Made by a program: the position numbers and the translations under genes
From: Zea mays
Lineage: Eukaryota; Streptophyta; Magnoliopsida; Poales; Poaceae
Reading direction: 5' to 3'
DNA: 64,000 bases
NCBI RefSeq assembly: GCF_902167145.1
Contig: NC_050096.1
Location: 200,524,566 to 200,588,565 of the forward strand
Shown here: positions 11,270 through 23,190 of the stretch, piece after piece
Layout: every line of letters begins with the position of its first letter
Position numbering within the stretch: the first letter of the stretch is position 1
The notes under the pieces: generated by a model
The model's input: the letters and a program-made list of their open reading frames with translations, nothing else
What the model was told of the DNA's origin: nothing
Database searches by the model: none

Positions 11270-12400
11270 GTCCACACCTGGTTGCCCCCGCACCCTCCCA
11301 CGCGCAAGGAAGCAGCCCGCCAGCCCCCGCCGTGCCCCTCCCCCCACGACCGCACAGGCACCGTCCCCCCACCGCCCCCGCCCCGTATCTCGCCCCCTCC
11401 GCGGATCCCGCGCTGGCCACAACCGCCAATCTCGGCCAGCCCCCGCCGCACCCTCGCCTATGTCTCGCCCCGTGATCCTCTCCCCCTCGTCGTTGTCGCC
11501 CGCCCTTCCATCCACGCGCCGTGCCCCCATCCACGCTCTGCATCGACCCCCTTCCATCGGCGCATACGATGAGGATCCACATCTGCCGCGCCCGTTCGTC
11601 GTCGGCGCCCCACATCGATCCCCGCGCATCGTCGGTGCCCCCCTCCATAGTTGCCGCGACTGCTACCACGCGCCCCCGCCAGGAGGAGACTGACGAGGCG
11701 GCGCCGCGCGCCCCCACATGTCGCCCGTCAAGTTCACCATCCCCGCCCCGCTCGCCCCTACCGCGAACGCCGCTGCCGCCCATCCTCGCGTCCTCCCCGT
11801 CTTCAGCGCCTCCCTGCCCCCGTCATCGGCGCCACAACCCCCCCGGCCTCCCCAGCCTCGGCGTGATGCTCGGGAGTCATGACCGAGCGGCTCCAGATCC
11901 GCATCCGCACCCGCCACCACCCCAGATCCCCTGGCGCGATGTGAGGGAACGGCAACCGTGCGGCTTCACACCTGCCACAACCCCCCGATCCGCGACCAGA
12001 AGAGCTCGAGTCGCGCGTCGGCACAGGTGAGTCGTCCTGCTCCTCTCCCCATTCAGCCCTCAACAACATCGGGATGGCCGATGGGGAGGACATCGGCCAC
12101 GCGAGACCTCAACACCCCATGAAGCAGTCACGCTTCGACTTCACCAAGGTGGATGCCGCATTTCTCCCCACCATCACTAGCCGTTCGTGGGCCTCTCCTC
12201 CCCCACACCGTCACTTGTTGTGCCCTCCCCTCCAACCCTGGTGCTATCTTTTGGATCCGACCATCGGCGCTGGTTATTATCCCCGATAGTTCGGCCCTCT
12301 CCTCTCCCTCGCCCTAACCTCCCATCAATCCGGTCCCCTGTTAGGTTTGCACTCATCAGTCTCCTCTCATGTATTAAGCTGTGAAATGAGTCTCCTTAAT
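11270..12400. other. GC-rich 5' part of Helitron 1
   Basis: This is a very C-rich segment on the + strand with overlapping open frames in several phases on both strands, which follows from composition rather than coding. It resembles a captured GC-rich first exon and 5' leader. A similar C-rich head is found in Helitron 2 (17760-18200), suggesting related elements. No protein family is recognised. The following 12400-13165 is AT-rich with nothing recognised. Confidence 0.5.
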
Positions 12401-13165
12401 TGATGAGGAATTTGGTTCTATACTCATGCCCTATGATGCAATCCCTAATGACTGCATATGTGTTGACGGTTACTACACACTGAGGGATGTGTGATATATG
12501 AGGGAGTTGTGTTTGTGAAAGAGCTGAACTGCACATTTGACAGAAAGAGCTTAACTGCATATGTGGTGTGTGTGCACTTATGGTTGCCCTGACATGTAAT
12601 TGTGCCCTGATAACTGATTTGCTATGTTCTTTTTGATCAAAAGAGGTGATGTACCTAATTTGCCCTGTGATGCTATAATGAAAATTATTGAGCTAGATAC
12701 TATACTTGATCACTTGATGAAAATAAATTAGCTGAGGGCCCTTTCCTCCGCCTGCGACACTCACCCACCAGGTATGCATACCCCTCCTTTGTTCCTGCTG
12801 TGTGAAACCATAGCATGTGCCATTTGTCTCCATAGCCTGTAGTAATGTTATTCTATCCCTTATACAAGGCATGCTTAGGTGTTTATGCCATTACCCTATA
12901 TTGAGTGCTCTATGCCTTTTTTATCTTTTGATGTTGATAATTGTTCATATTATTATGGTTCAACAACTCCTAGCACCAAGTCATTCTGTATGATCTGTTA
13001 ACTTGATAGAAGTTAACATCATTTGATTTTAAGAAATGTAATCATATTTCCTGATTGCTCGGAATTGACTTGTTCATCATTTTTCAATGTCCCTAATTGG
13101 TATTAGATTTTTGTGATCTTGTGTCTTATTCTGTGATCAACAATGTACAATTTGCTGAATAGGCT

Positions 13166-13430
13166 GTTGTTGAAAAAGCTGCATATTATGCTCTTGTATG
13201 GATCAATAGGTTGTTGGCTATCGGTCATGACATCGCCATCAAGACAGATAGGAAAGTTATATTTTTTCCTAACTATATATGCTCTTATCTATTCCTGTTC
13301 TCCATAGTACAAAAGATGATATTGATTTTGTGGCTGGTTTCATTTGTTGGAATGCTCTTCAACTTTCTTACGCTCGTTTACATTGGTGAGTTCTCTGTCC
13401 ATGTTAATTTTAAGTGAGTATGTAACTATA
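13166..13430 (+). pseudogene. Captured reticulon (RTNLB) fragment, copy 1
   Basis: A frame beginning VVEKAAYYALVWINRLL and continuing GHDIAIKTDRK matches the plant reticulon homology domain. About 100 bases on, LWLVSFVGMLFNFLTLVYIG matches the second half of the first reticulon hairpin, followed by a GTGAGT donor. Reticulons shape tubular ER through such membrane hairpins. Only two exons survive, with no start or stop, so no functional product is expected. A near-identical copy lies at 14917-15180. Confidence 0.75.
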
Positions 13431-13945
13431 TGCTCTCATACGGATAGATGAATGATTATATGCTCTCATATGCTTTAGGGATCCGCTACGAGAAGCCTAC
13501 ACATTTTTCATCTGTTCCCATGCTTATTTTTCCTTTTTTTATTAGTGATGGGAATCGTATATCCATAAATAGATCTGGAGACTGGAGCAGTTTTTGTTGG
13601 GATAAACTTTGTACTGGACCAGAGCATCTTATCTCTGGATGTGAGTGCCATGAAAGTGATACCCAACAGACAACTAACTCTGGAACACCTTTGGTATGTC
13701 AGGTAGGCGCAAAGCCAGCAAGGCAGCAACTGCTTGAGCAGCTTTGGCCAGTTTTGCTTGCCACCATGAATAGCCATATGTTGGCCATCACATGGTACCT
13801 TGTTCGTCCCAAACTAGACCAGAGCATTACAAGCAATGACTGCCATATCTAAAATGGAAAACATGCGCAGCTTATAAGAGGCTAAATTTGCTCCACTTCT
13901 AAGTATCCAAGATCTACTGGTTTTGATGCGTTCCATTGCCTGCAG
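13431..13945 (+). other. Unidentified exon-like sequence in Helitron 1
   Basis: A frame open at 13448-13852 contains a Cys-rich stretch (SGCECHESDTQQTTNS) and a GTATGTCAG donor-like site near 13694. It could be another captured exon. I do not recognise the family. Confidence 0.35.
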
Positions 13946-14811
13946 CTTTTCTCTGCGGTAAATTGCTGGCTTAAATGCATGCTGCTTGAACCCTATAATC
14001 AGACAGACCATCCCGAATGCAAGTCAAGGCCTGATAGTGGTCTTTCTGCAATTACAGAGCTGGACCCTGGTTATATAACAGGTAAAACGTATGGCTTACT
14101 TTCTTTTTTCTTAGCACTGACTTCACAAAGTTGTAGCCATGAGTTGTAATATCTAGAGACTCTAATATCTATTACATGATAATTTTTAGATTATATCATA
14201 CTCCATGTTGAGTGAAAAGTTCATTTTGGAAAACATTTTTGCAAGTTCTGAGCTGAAGTGGCTGAAACATGGCTGAAACAGAAAATGTTTTTTTACACGA
14301 GATCATCAAACTAATGACCATAGGTGCTACAACAAAGTATTGATTAGGAGAGAATCATGTTCTTTATTCATGTCTAAGCTGAACAATGTGGAATAATTTG
14401 TGCATGTACAGTTATCTGTATCTCACTCACACTACTGCTTCTTTCAAAGTAATCTACGTTCATCTGTTTCCAAATGGCAACTCCCCATATTTGCTTTGAT
14501 ATTAGCATTGCGTTCTACACTTCAGAATAGTCCTGTTAGACAGGGTGCATTCAGTACTCATGTTTGTTAGTGCATTCTGAAGCTACCCATTTCATTTATT
14601 CATGAAGAGAGAAAGGGAAGGGAAAACACCTTGCACTGATATTATTTTATTGGGCAAGGTTTCAGGTCCTCTCTCTTCAGTATGGAAAGAATGGGTCAAA
14701 TGGTGTGTAGAGTTTGGCATTGAAGCTAATGCAATTATCGCTGTTCCGTATGATTGGGGACTGCCCCCATCAATGCTTGAGGAGAGAGATCTGTACTTTC
14801 ACAAATTAAAG
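13946..14811 (+). pseudogene. Captured phospholipid:sterol/diacylglycerol acyltransferase fragment (PSAT-like)
   Basis: Two exons are visible: 13946-14081 (LFSAVNCWLKCMLLEPYNQ through ITELDPGYIT, donor GTAAAA) and 14666 to about 14811 (GPLSSVWKEWVKWCVEFG, then AVPYDWGLPPSMLEERDLYF). They splice in phase through a split Gly codon. The match is to the LCAT/PDAT acyltransferase family, closest to the plant PSAT1 branch, which esterifies sterols with acyl groups from phospholipids at the ER. The fragment lacks the catalytic Ser region and both ends of the gene, and has changes in the YDW segment. It is a Helitron passenger, not a working gene. Confidence 0.8.
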
Positions 14812-14916
14812 TTTGTAACACTTGCCTCAACTTGTTATGAAGCAACCAAATGCTATACATCTGTTAGGTATTAGATTTTTCAATCATATCTTCCTAATCT
14901 TGAGGTTTCAAATGCA

Positions 14917-15180
14917 GTTGTTGAAAAAGCTGCATATTATGCTCTTGTATGGATCAATAGGCTGTTGTCTGTCGGTCATGACATCGCCATCAAGACAGAT
15001 AGGAAAGTTATATTTTTCCTAACTATATATGCTCTTACCTATTCCTGTTCTCCATAGTACAAAAGATGATAATGATTTTGTGGCTGGTTTCATTTGTTGG
15101 AATGCTCTTCAACTTTCTTACGCTTGTTTACATTGGTGAGTTCTCTGTCCATGTTAATTTTAAGTGAGTATGTAACTATA
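14917..15180 (+). pseudogene. Captured reticulon fragment, copy 2
   Basis: This is a near-identical repeat of 13166-13430, with a handful of substitutions and a 1-base indel in a T run. It begins right after an acceptor-like AATGCAG, so it may be closer to the original exon border than copy 1. Both copies end at the same point (GTATGTAACTATA). It probably arose by duplication inside the Helitron or by two captures of the same donor. Confidence 0.75.
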
Positions 15181-15490
15181 TTACATCATTAATGAGTCGT
15201 GAAAATTTGTGGTTGAGTTCCCCTTATCACTATTCGGTGATTGTAGTCTCTTGATATAACAACTTTCGATAGCTGTTAGAGTGCCATGGAATGAAAAAAA
15301 AGAGACCAACCTAGGAGTTAATAGTTGGCTACTTGGCTTTATATTAAGGCACTCATTTCTATGCATTTTTCTTGGCTTAATTGACATGAATGAAAACTAT
15401 CATAGTGTACTGAGTAAATACATCTAAACTTGATGGAATAAATACATATGAATGATTATACCAAGCTAAAAGGACTATTGTAACTGCCAG
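15181..15490. other. Helitron 1 interior, nothing recognised
   Basis: AT-rich sequence between the second reticulon fragment and the methionyl-tRNA synthetase exon. No open frame or repeat is recognised. Confidence 0.5.
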
Positions 15491-15614
15491 TACACAAATT
15501 ATAGAAGGAGCATACCCAACAGAAGGGTGTACTAATAAAGCTGTGCGAGGTGATCAATGTGACAATTGCAGACACATGTTGAATCCAACTGAACTAATTG
15601 ATCCAAAGTGTAAG
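15491..15614 (+). pseudogene. Captured methionyl-tRNA synthetase exon (zinc-binding region)
   Basis: One exon between AG at 15489-15490 and donor GTAAGC. It encodes PTEGC, then RGDQCDNC, then LNPTELIDPKCK. This is the zinc-knuckle region in the connective peptide of class I methionyl-tRNA synthetase, with the Cys ligands retained. The rest of the enzyme is absent. It sits in the same orientation as the other captured exons, so a read-through transcript could join them. Confidence 0.75.
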
Positions 15615-15791
15615 GTAAGCATATCCAGTACTTATTGTACACTGTCATTTTTCGTCTGGATTGATTGTTAGTTATGATAGGCAAGGATACAATTTCTCGG
15701 GTATAGTGCTAAAACCAAGGAAACAATATTTTTAGTTTGTGTCATGGCTCAGGGACTCCTAAGCTGAACTTATTTTTTTATTCCTTTTCAG

Positions 15792-17305
15792 GTTCGGAAT
15801 GAGAAAGCAAGAAGGTACTTGAGCAGCATGAGGAAGAAGGACCCTGTTCCATTTTCCCAGAAGTTTCCCAGTGCAGATCCTTTGGCACTTAAACTGTTAG
15901 AAAAACTATTAGCGTTTGATCCAAAGGATCGTCTGACAGCAGAAGAGGTAGTCCTTTGCTGCTGTTTCATCTTAAAACTTCTTTGTGTCTAATTTTTCTC
16001 TATGGATCTAGATCTGTGATGTTGCTTTCAACTTTACTTTGTGATCCTAAGTATTTATAACATCTCTTTCAATTGTTTCAGGCATTGCGTGATCCATACT
16101 TCAAAGGTCTTGCCGGGGTTGAAAGAGAACCATCCTATCAGCCAATCAGAAAAGTGGAATTTGACTTTGAGCACAAAAGAATGTCAAAGTAAGAGATAAG
16201 AGAGTTGATATTCTGGGAGATACTGGAATATCACCTAAGTAGCTAAATTAATGGCACAGAGAGGACAACCTTTGTCTACCCAAGGTTTTAGCTTTTCTGT
16301 GTTTGCACATGTATGTTGCTTTGCGCATGCATGTAATTGCTCATGTATCCATCCGTTTGAACACTTGACGAAACAGTTGCTGGCTATTTTTATGCAGTGC
16401 TGTTGATCAATTTAAGAAGCAGTTTTCTCATCTTGAAGAGAGTGGTGGTAACGACCCATCAGTTCCAACAGACAGGAAACATGCATCCCTTCTCAGGTAA
16501 ATAGGACATCATAGTCTTGATTTCATTCTCACACTGCTTTGAGGTGCAATTTCAAGTACATTTACATCTTAGTTTCTCTCCATATTAAGGTTCTCCCTTG
16601 TGGCCTGAGTGCCCAATGGTAAGGAGTAGCCGGGAAAGTTGCTCCCACTTGTCTGGGCTTATGTCCTTTTGTCACTGTAATTTAGTTGAGTGAAAGCTTT
16701 TGCCTTTTGGTTTTGCTAATCTGCAGCTTCATTTTGTAGGACCACTGTGGTTCAATCGAATCCAATTCCTGCCAAGGAACAACCTCTTGCTGTGTCATCA
16801 AGGGTTAGACCAGTCTCTGATGATTCGTGTAAGAATCCTTGGGAGAAAGCAAGTGGTCCTAGAAATGTTACCAGGACATCTCTGACTCCACAAGGGCTGC
16901 AAGCACAAGCAGGTATTTTCGTGTTCACTTACTACCAACTCCCTCTGTTCCAAATTGCAAGTCAGTCGTTTGGGCTTAGATACAGAGCAAAAACTATGTT
17001 ATCTACAAAAACCAAAATGACTTATAATTTGGTACGGAGAGAGTACTACAAATGATCTGTTGATATTTTCTGACTTACGATGTTCCTCCTTGTTCTGAGA
17101 TTGTTTTCCATTTGCCACAGCAGGATCAGTAAGAGTTAATGGCCCAGTGACGGATTCAAGGTATCCTGCTCACCAACAGATCCCACAAGCATACGGTTAC
17201 CGCCAAATGCCTGCAAGGTTGGACAGTACCAACCCATCGCAGGCCATGGGAGGTTACACGCTGCAGTCACAGAAGGAAACATTATTTGAAGAGTTGCCAT
17301 TTTGA
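15792..17305 (+). pseudogene. Captured 3' part of a group D (TDY-type) MAP kinase gene
   Basis: Exons: 15792-15947 (VRNEKARRYLSSMRKKDPVP, then LLAFDPKDRLTAEE), 16082 to about 16250, 16398-16496 (AVDQFKKQFSHLEES), 16740-16912 and 17124-17305 with stop TGA. The sequence matches the end of the kinase domain and the long C-terminal extension of plant group D MAP kinases. The activation loop, ATP site and catalytic loop are not present. In the second exon the frame meets TAA at 16190-16192 where the family continues into an IREL segment, so it is also broken internally. The final exon seems to retain the native end. It is a Helitron passenger. Confidence 0.8.
16939..17043. mobile_element. Short Stowaway-like MITE
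   Basis: The left end is CTCCCTCTGTTCCAAATT and the right end AATTTGGTACGGAGAGAG, with TA on the right side. GCAAGTC and GACTTAT pair further inside. It sits in an intron of the captured MAP kinase fragment, so it was either captured with it or inserted later. The left TA is not perfect. Confidence 0.55.
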
Positions 17306-18291
17306 AGAGTTACTCGAATCCAATATTTTGCTCTTTTGAATTCCTTGGTGTACACTGGCAAATATTAGCATATTTGAAGAGTTGCCATTTTGATCATCAT
17401 CTTCATTTGTACTTTTTGGGTCAGATCTAATAAAGCATCAACATTAAATTTACAATGATCACCTAATTCCATGGTTTTTATTGCCTAGAGCTGGTAATGT
17501 TTCTCTGGTTTTGCATTAGTTGCTTGAAAACTGAAAGTATCTGCATGCTTCTCTATTGTATTTTACTGCACATGATGGATTTGTTTGATGTGTAGGGATT
17601 TTAAGGTATGTAAAATATCTTAACTTTTAAAAGATGTGAATAAGAACATAAAATAGTAATTAGTATTTTGAATTTTAATGTATCTTATCGTAACATGTTC
17701 GCTCCGTAGCAACGCACGGGCATTCACCTAGTCTCTACTACTATATAAGACTCTATTGTAGACGTTCACAGCGTGCACCACGGTTCTGCCTGCCCCCGTG
17801 CCCCTCTGGCGTCCTTGCTCATGCCCCCAAATCCGCTCCCGACATTCTCGCGCACGGCATACCTTCCATCGTCGGCGCGATGATCCCGTAGCGCAATCCT
17901 AGCAAATTCTATGCCGACGCCCCGTCATCGTCGCCCCCGCGGCCCCGCGCCCGGCATCCTACCCCTCGCGCATTCGGCTCCACCCGCTCCCCCCATCCCC
18001 GCTATGCCACTGCCTCCATGACCCCCGCGCCCCGCCCCACCACCCCCGGCAATCTCCCGTGCTCCCCCTCCCCCCATCAACGCTCCCTCCTCACATTCCC
18101 CGCACACCAAGAGACGAATCTGTCCACGCTAGGGTTTGGATTCGTGGGTGGAGCCCGAGGTTAGATCCAGCAGGGGAAGGAAGATAGAGGAAGGGAGGGA
18201 AGGGGTGGCGGGCCTAGCAGACATGAATGGTCGCCACCGTCGCAGAGTTGGACGACGCTGGTAGCGGCGGCGGCTGTGGGGGCGGCGAGCG

Positions 18292-18450
18292 GATGAAGCT
18301 GCTATTCAGCCTGGGCGATCGCATCCTCCCGCGCCCAGGAGACGGCACGCTGTGGTATGCAAGAGGGGTGTCGCTGCAGGACCTCCTCGTGCGGCTCGCT
18401 GACACATACGACGCAAGCCATTGTCCGCCTCCAGCCCTCCATCGATAGCA
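18292..18450 (+). pseudogene. Possible captured PB1-domain N-terminal fragment
   Basis: MKLLFSLGDRILPRPGDGTL resembles the start of a plant PB1 domain (usually MKxLCSFGGxILPRP). A PB1 domain should continue with a basic cluster, but here the frame diverges and stops. A second frame at about 18600-18725 reads EPMGAQEYYNYWRAMYNARG, which looks like a real exon but is unassigned. Both lie in the GC-rich head of Helitron 2. Confidence 0.4.
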
Positions 18451-18889
18451 GCGGCGATGGCACCTCCTTCCATCTGCAACAACCCATGGAGGTCGACGGT
18501 GGTGCATCTAGGGTATGGATCGACGGTCGCGTGGATGCCCCTACCCCTCAAGGCATTGCGATCCACCCTGGCTCCCTCCCTGGATGCAGCTAGCGCTCGC
18601 TGCGGGTGCCCGTGGACAAGCGATTGCTCGGGATGGTGGTGGAGGTGGATGCGAGGTGGGAGCCCATGGGGGCGCAGGAGTACTACAACTACTGGCGAGC
18701 CATGTACAACGCCCGTGGCAACAGGTGATCGCTCGGGAGTCGGGGTGGAAGAGGAGGTGGCTGCAAGGTGACCATTTGAGATCTGCAACTCTTGTTGATG
18801 TTAGTTGTGGTACTAACCTTAACAAAAAGTAACTCTCAACACTCCTCTCATTTCTCAAACACGTATAGGACAAAACAGTTAGTGGTATA

Positions 18890-20503
18890 AAATGGAAGTT
18901 ATGGATGAATTGTTCTTTCTACGTTCATGCTTTTAATCCGTGAATATTATAGGTAAATAGCTATTTTATTCTTTGAATTTTGCAGGAACTATTAGAAGTT
19001 TTCTGGAGAAGCAAAAAGACAAAAATTATGGTATTGTTTTTTGTACTGGGCCATCATCTAACATACAGATATGCAAACGATACTTAAACTGAACCCTAGA
19101 ACGTGTATTACCTTTTAGTTCTTCATCAGCTTCTTGTAAGCAATTATACAATGCAGGTTGCTCCCACTGTATTTCCCTCTAGACAAGCAGGAGGAAGCGA
19201 TTGTGATAGTAAAGCTCCCTAATGTTGGGGATGAGAATGGTGCTACGACAATAGATGGAAGGAAAATAAAAATAAGACATTTGCCTACTGGTGCGGTAGA
19301 TAGAATAGTGTCTGCAACTCTTGTTGATCTTCCTCTTTTCTAATTCTATACATGGAGAATTTATTATATCCTTTTTGTTCATATTAATTAGTTTGAATTT
19401 TATTTTAATGGTCCTATTTGTGCAGGTAAATATATTTAAGTTGTTATCATTCTTGTTTTCTGAAAGAATTATCCTTATTTGTTACAAGTTCTTTGTCTCA
19501 TTGTTGTTTGATTTACATGGTCTCTTGTATTGACTACATTTAGTTGTAGATCTTTATCTTCCAATATTTGTTCTTTGACTCACTTTCTCTGATTATTCTA
19601 GAGGGGTTATTTCAAATTGGATTCATACTTGGATCCTTCGCTTATGTCAATAATTAAAGATCCGAATCTATAGTGCAAGGAGATGGGAAAATTTTGCTCA
19701 AACTCAAAAGGGATTTAATTATGCTAGGTTACTTGGATATGGGGATCTAGGTTGTCATTCATTATCTGCAGCATATGAATACTCAATTCATTTACGATAC
19801 CTCACAAAAGCAAATTCTCTTAATCTTTTAGAGATTGCTGAAATTATGTTATGATCTTATACTTCTTGTTTATGCTTAAGTATGTTTATGCGAAGGTATA
19901 TTAAATGACATATGCTCCAATGACTTCATTGCCTACAGACTGGTATTTTCCAGCAACTACAATTACCGTGGAGTTGATATTGAAGGAGGCCTGATTATGG
20001 TGGTTGTTGGTGCAGAGTTCCTTCTTTAATGCCTTGATCTTGAATGGTTTGTTCTACATGTAGTGATGGTACGGTAATGTATCTTGATGTCCTAAAGCAT
20101 TGGATCAAGTGTCAGTATGCACTTTATAATCATCTGGGGTGTGTATATCATGTACATTTGTATATCAAGTGTCCTGCTGCCCCACGCTCTAAAATATTTT
20201 TAGAGCAGGTCATGCACATTTGTAGATCGACAACGACCAGCCTTGTCCCGATGTTGTGCAGTGCTCCCATCTTAGGTGCCTTGCTTGGATGCTTTTGGCG
20301 AGATGTGTGCTTGGAAAACTTCAGGTGCATTGTCTGGTGAAGCATGTGTGTCCAAAAGTAAGAAATGAGCTTAAAACAGTGCTAAATGGTTGTTTTAATT
20401 GAATTTGGAATTTACATGCCTTGGTCATTGCTATAAGATCACAATCATTGATGTAGTAGCTATTTTGCTGTGCTCATCGATAGTTGCTTGCTTGTTTACT
20501 CAG
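18890..20503. other. Helitron 2 interior, exon-like pieces without assignment
   Basis: Short open stretches (for example 19158-19343, with KLPNVGDENGATTIDGRKIK, and 20044-20340) are separated by AT-rich intron-like DNA. I do not recognise the proteins. They may be remnants of captured genes. Confidence 0.35.
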
Positions 20504-20599
20504 GTGAATATTCAAAAAGATAATGGGGTGCGGATGAAGATTATTGGTACTCATGTCGATGCTATAAAAATTGTCTATGATGAGGACTCCTACAATAAG
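20504..20599 (+). pseudogene. Captured exon resembling RNA polymerase II subunit RPB7
   Basis: A 32-codon exon lies between acceptor TACTCAG and donor GTATAC. It reads VNIQKDNGVRMKIIGTHVDA, matching the S1/OB-fold part of plant RPB7, where the same order (IQKD, VR.KIIGT.VDA) occurs. The end of the exon (VYDEDSYNK) departs from RPB7, so only part is conserved. No flanking RPB7 exons are recognised. Confidence 0.6.
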
Positions 20600-21888
20600 G
20601 TATACATAGACTGGACTACAGATTTCAGTCTACCTTTTCTCCAGTGAACTTTCATCTGATTTCCCAATATTCCATGACTTATTCCTTGCAAGGTCCTGTT
20701 TCATTCTCTCATGCACCATCGTCTATGTTCCCTTGTGATGCATGTATCATTCTGTCCTAGAATTAATTGCCATTGCACACCTGTTGAGTTGATCGCCACA
20801 TTTTGCAGGGCTTGTCATGCTATATTTTTCCTTGACTACTAGATACAAAATGCTACGTGCTTACTCTGACTTTTTTTTATAAAAAAGTGTCATCAGATTA
20901 TTATGATATGTGATTACTAACTACATATCAGAGGCTTATATTTCCAATGCTTTTGATGTTTTATTTTTAATTTATATCAGAAATGATATTTGATCTTACT
21001 GCGTGGTAGATTTTTTTTCCTATTGTGTGACCATGATACAAAGTCATAAGCACTCCCTGTTGCTATTAATATTTTTGTTTAACTGGATGGCCTGTGCTAA
21101 CCCACTATAATGGCTCATTAGTTTTTTGTAGTATGTACAGTGACACAAGATTAAAAATAGTGATACAGGTCCCCCTCACACTCCCTGTTGCTATTAATAT
21201 TTTTTTGTTCATCATTAAGGGGTACAACTTCCAATGAAGAAAAGTTGCTTCAATGATGGAAAGAGTGCATTGCAGCCATTAAATCAAGTATAGGATCTGT
21301 TGTGCTTCATCTTAGAAAGTTGCCTATCGGTCTCTACATGCACCGCTCATTGCTATTTAAAGTATGTTTTTGTTTTAAGTTGTTTTCACAATTTTCATCT
21401 GTCCTACTACGCCATGGAATCTTCAAGGGAAGATTACTTTTTTCATACTCTCAGCAACTTTCGCACTATGGAAGAAAAAATATTTTGTGCAGAGGGGACG
21501 GCAAGGCCGAGGGGTTGCCGCTGATGTCGTTATTGGTGAGGTTGACGGTGGTGATGCCGTGGATGCTCGAGTGGCGCTTGTCCTTGACGCTGGAGTTGAG
21601 GCGGATGATGTACTTCTATGCATGGTTGGCCAACTACATTGGAGTTGAGGCAGATGTTCCTCCAGTCCCTGGAAGCTCAACTTTGAGCCACCAAGAGGTA
21701 TATTTCTCTTCCACTAGACATGTATTGTTTTCTGGTCACTATGTTTTCAGCCATGGCAACACTTTTCTAAATTCATGTCAACACTTTATTGGCTGTACAA
21801 ATTAAATTATAATTCACTAAACAAATTAATTCTTTTTTTTTTGACAAATATCTCACCAGTATTGCTTGACTGAAATTTCTTCAAACAG

Positions 21889-22105
21889 AACCGAATACTT
21901 GGGAAGTTGAGGAGCAAATTGAGCAAACTCTAGCCAAGGTTTTTGAGAATTACAAGTCACTATACGACTCTATACTGTTGGGTTTGACAGAAGATTTTAG
22001 GTCTCCAACTGGATTGGCTGTTGTTGCTGCGATGGATCTAGCTATCAAGTTGTATAGTCTTCTACATGATGTACTACCCCAGAAGCTCAAATTTTGCTGT
22101 ATTTT
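21889..22105 (+). pseudogene. Captured exon resembling PATROL1 / unc-13-like (DUF810) protein
   Basis: After an AAACAG acceptor the frame reads NTWEVEEQIEQTLAKVFENY, then GLTEDFRSPTGLA and LAIKLYSLLHDVL. This resembles a conserved part of plant unc-13-like proteins such as PATROL1, which move H+-ATPase to the plasma membrane in guard cells. Downstream exons of that family are absent. The assignment is from memory of the motif order. Confidence 0.55.
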
Positions 22106-23190
22106 TAGTTGCGAGAAGCTGTATACGTACGTAATAAGTACGCCAGAGTGGAGGCCGAAAGAACATATTCTTTTATGAAAAATGTAATGAACAGTAGAAT
22201 CAGAAATTCAGAGTTGTGTCCGCGCGGTTTCAACAGAAAGGTAAAGCAAAACAGGCGAAGAATTGAATAGGAACTTGGGATCCTGAGCAAACAAAGACTG
22301 AAAAGTAAGTCAAAGTGGATTTTCCCCTTCCATTCAAGCCTTCTTGAGATCTTTTGTTTGCCCCATTTTTTGTCTGATGAAAGACTGAAACTCATGTATT
22401 TTCGTGGGCTTTCAAGGAACTCATGTGAATGAAGATTTCTTTCCCTGCCAGTGACCATTAAAGAAAGGAATACGTAGAGTCAGGAATTGGTAATCTATCT
22501 GTATTTGTGTAGTTCTTTTCCCTGCATATGACCTTGATGTTTTCAGTTTGTAAAATGATGATATTGTACTGTTTTGTTACTGACATCATTTTACCTTTAT
22601 AATGTTTATTACTTGTCAGTTAATCTGATAAATCCATTTCCAGCATTATCTTTGAAAAAGGTAAATCAGAGAGGGAGAAGAGAACCATAAAAGGGAAGAG
22701 GTTCATCTGATATTTTGGGTTAAGTGGTGACACGCCTGCAGTCTGCAGAAATAACGATGTCTGGTTAATTGATGATCCAGTTGTCTCTTCAGGCTCTTGG
22801 AGAATCAGTTCTGCCAGGTGCAGTTTATAATCGCACATGAAGGTTACTATACCTTGACAGCATGGAATCATCAATCAGGAAGCACCCTGTTTTCAACATC
22901 GAGGAGGATGAACATTCTACGAAATCAAAAGGACCCCTTAAGTTCTACAACTCGGAGGTGTGTATTTTTGCTGATTTCACTCCTTTGCATTAGAACTCAA
23001 GTTGTTTCCTGATTCTATTCTATTTCTATATTTTCAGATCCACACGGCATCATTCTGTTTGCCCTCTTTTGCAAAGATGGTAATTGAGTCAACCCAAACT
23101 AGACGTGATGATACTTCACCAAGTCCAGTCGATTGGGTTAAGTACCTTAGGCGCAACACAAAATTAGTCCTTTTGCTTACAAAATTATGA
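22106..23190 (+). other. Unidentified captured exons in Helitron 2
   Basis: Exon-like frames: about 22110-22275 (KYARVEAERTYSFMKNVMNS), about 22855-22957 ([20 protein letters not shown], ending at a GTGTGT donor) and about 23039-23190 (HTASFCLPSFAKMVIESTQT, ending at TGA 23188-23190). The splice-like borders and codon pattern suggest real coding origin. I do not know the genes. Confidence 0.4.

Larger units (their letters stand above)
11237..17731 (+). mobile_element. Helitron 1, non-autonomous, 6.5 kb, with captured gene fragments
   Basis: The 5' end TCTATACTACTCTA fits the maize Helitron start consensus TCTMTAYTAMYHNW. The 3' end CCGTAGCAACGCACGGGC followed by ATTCACCTAG fits the known 3' consensus, which ends CTAG. 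The base before is A and the base after is T, as expected for insertion between A and T without target duplication. No Rep/helicase is encoded. Inside are exon-intron fragments of at least four unrelated genes, all in + orientation: reticulon (two copies), PSAT/PDAT-type acyltransferase, methionyl-tRNA synthetase and a MAP kinase. This is the classic maize Helitron capture pattern. Confidence 0.85.

Noticed and set aside
11243..12093. Overlapping long frames on both strands in the Helitron 1 head
   Set aside because: They follow from extreme C richness (Pro/Arg/Ala or Gly/Arg proteins in several phases at once) and have no recognisable family.
15491..17305. MetRS and MAP kinase exons as one intact host gene
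   Set aside because: The two belong to unrelated families, both lack their other exons, and the MAP kinase part has an in-frame stop; they lie between Helitron ends.
18214..18873. Several 100-160 codon frames on both strands
   Set aside because: Compositional; only the short PB1-like stretch and one EYYNYW-containing frame look protein-like.
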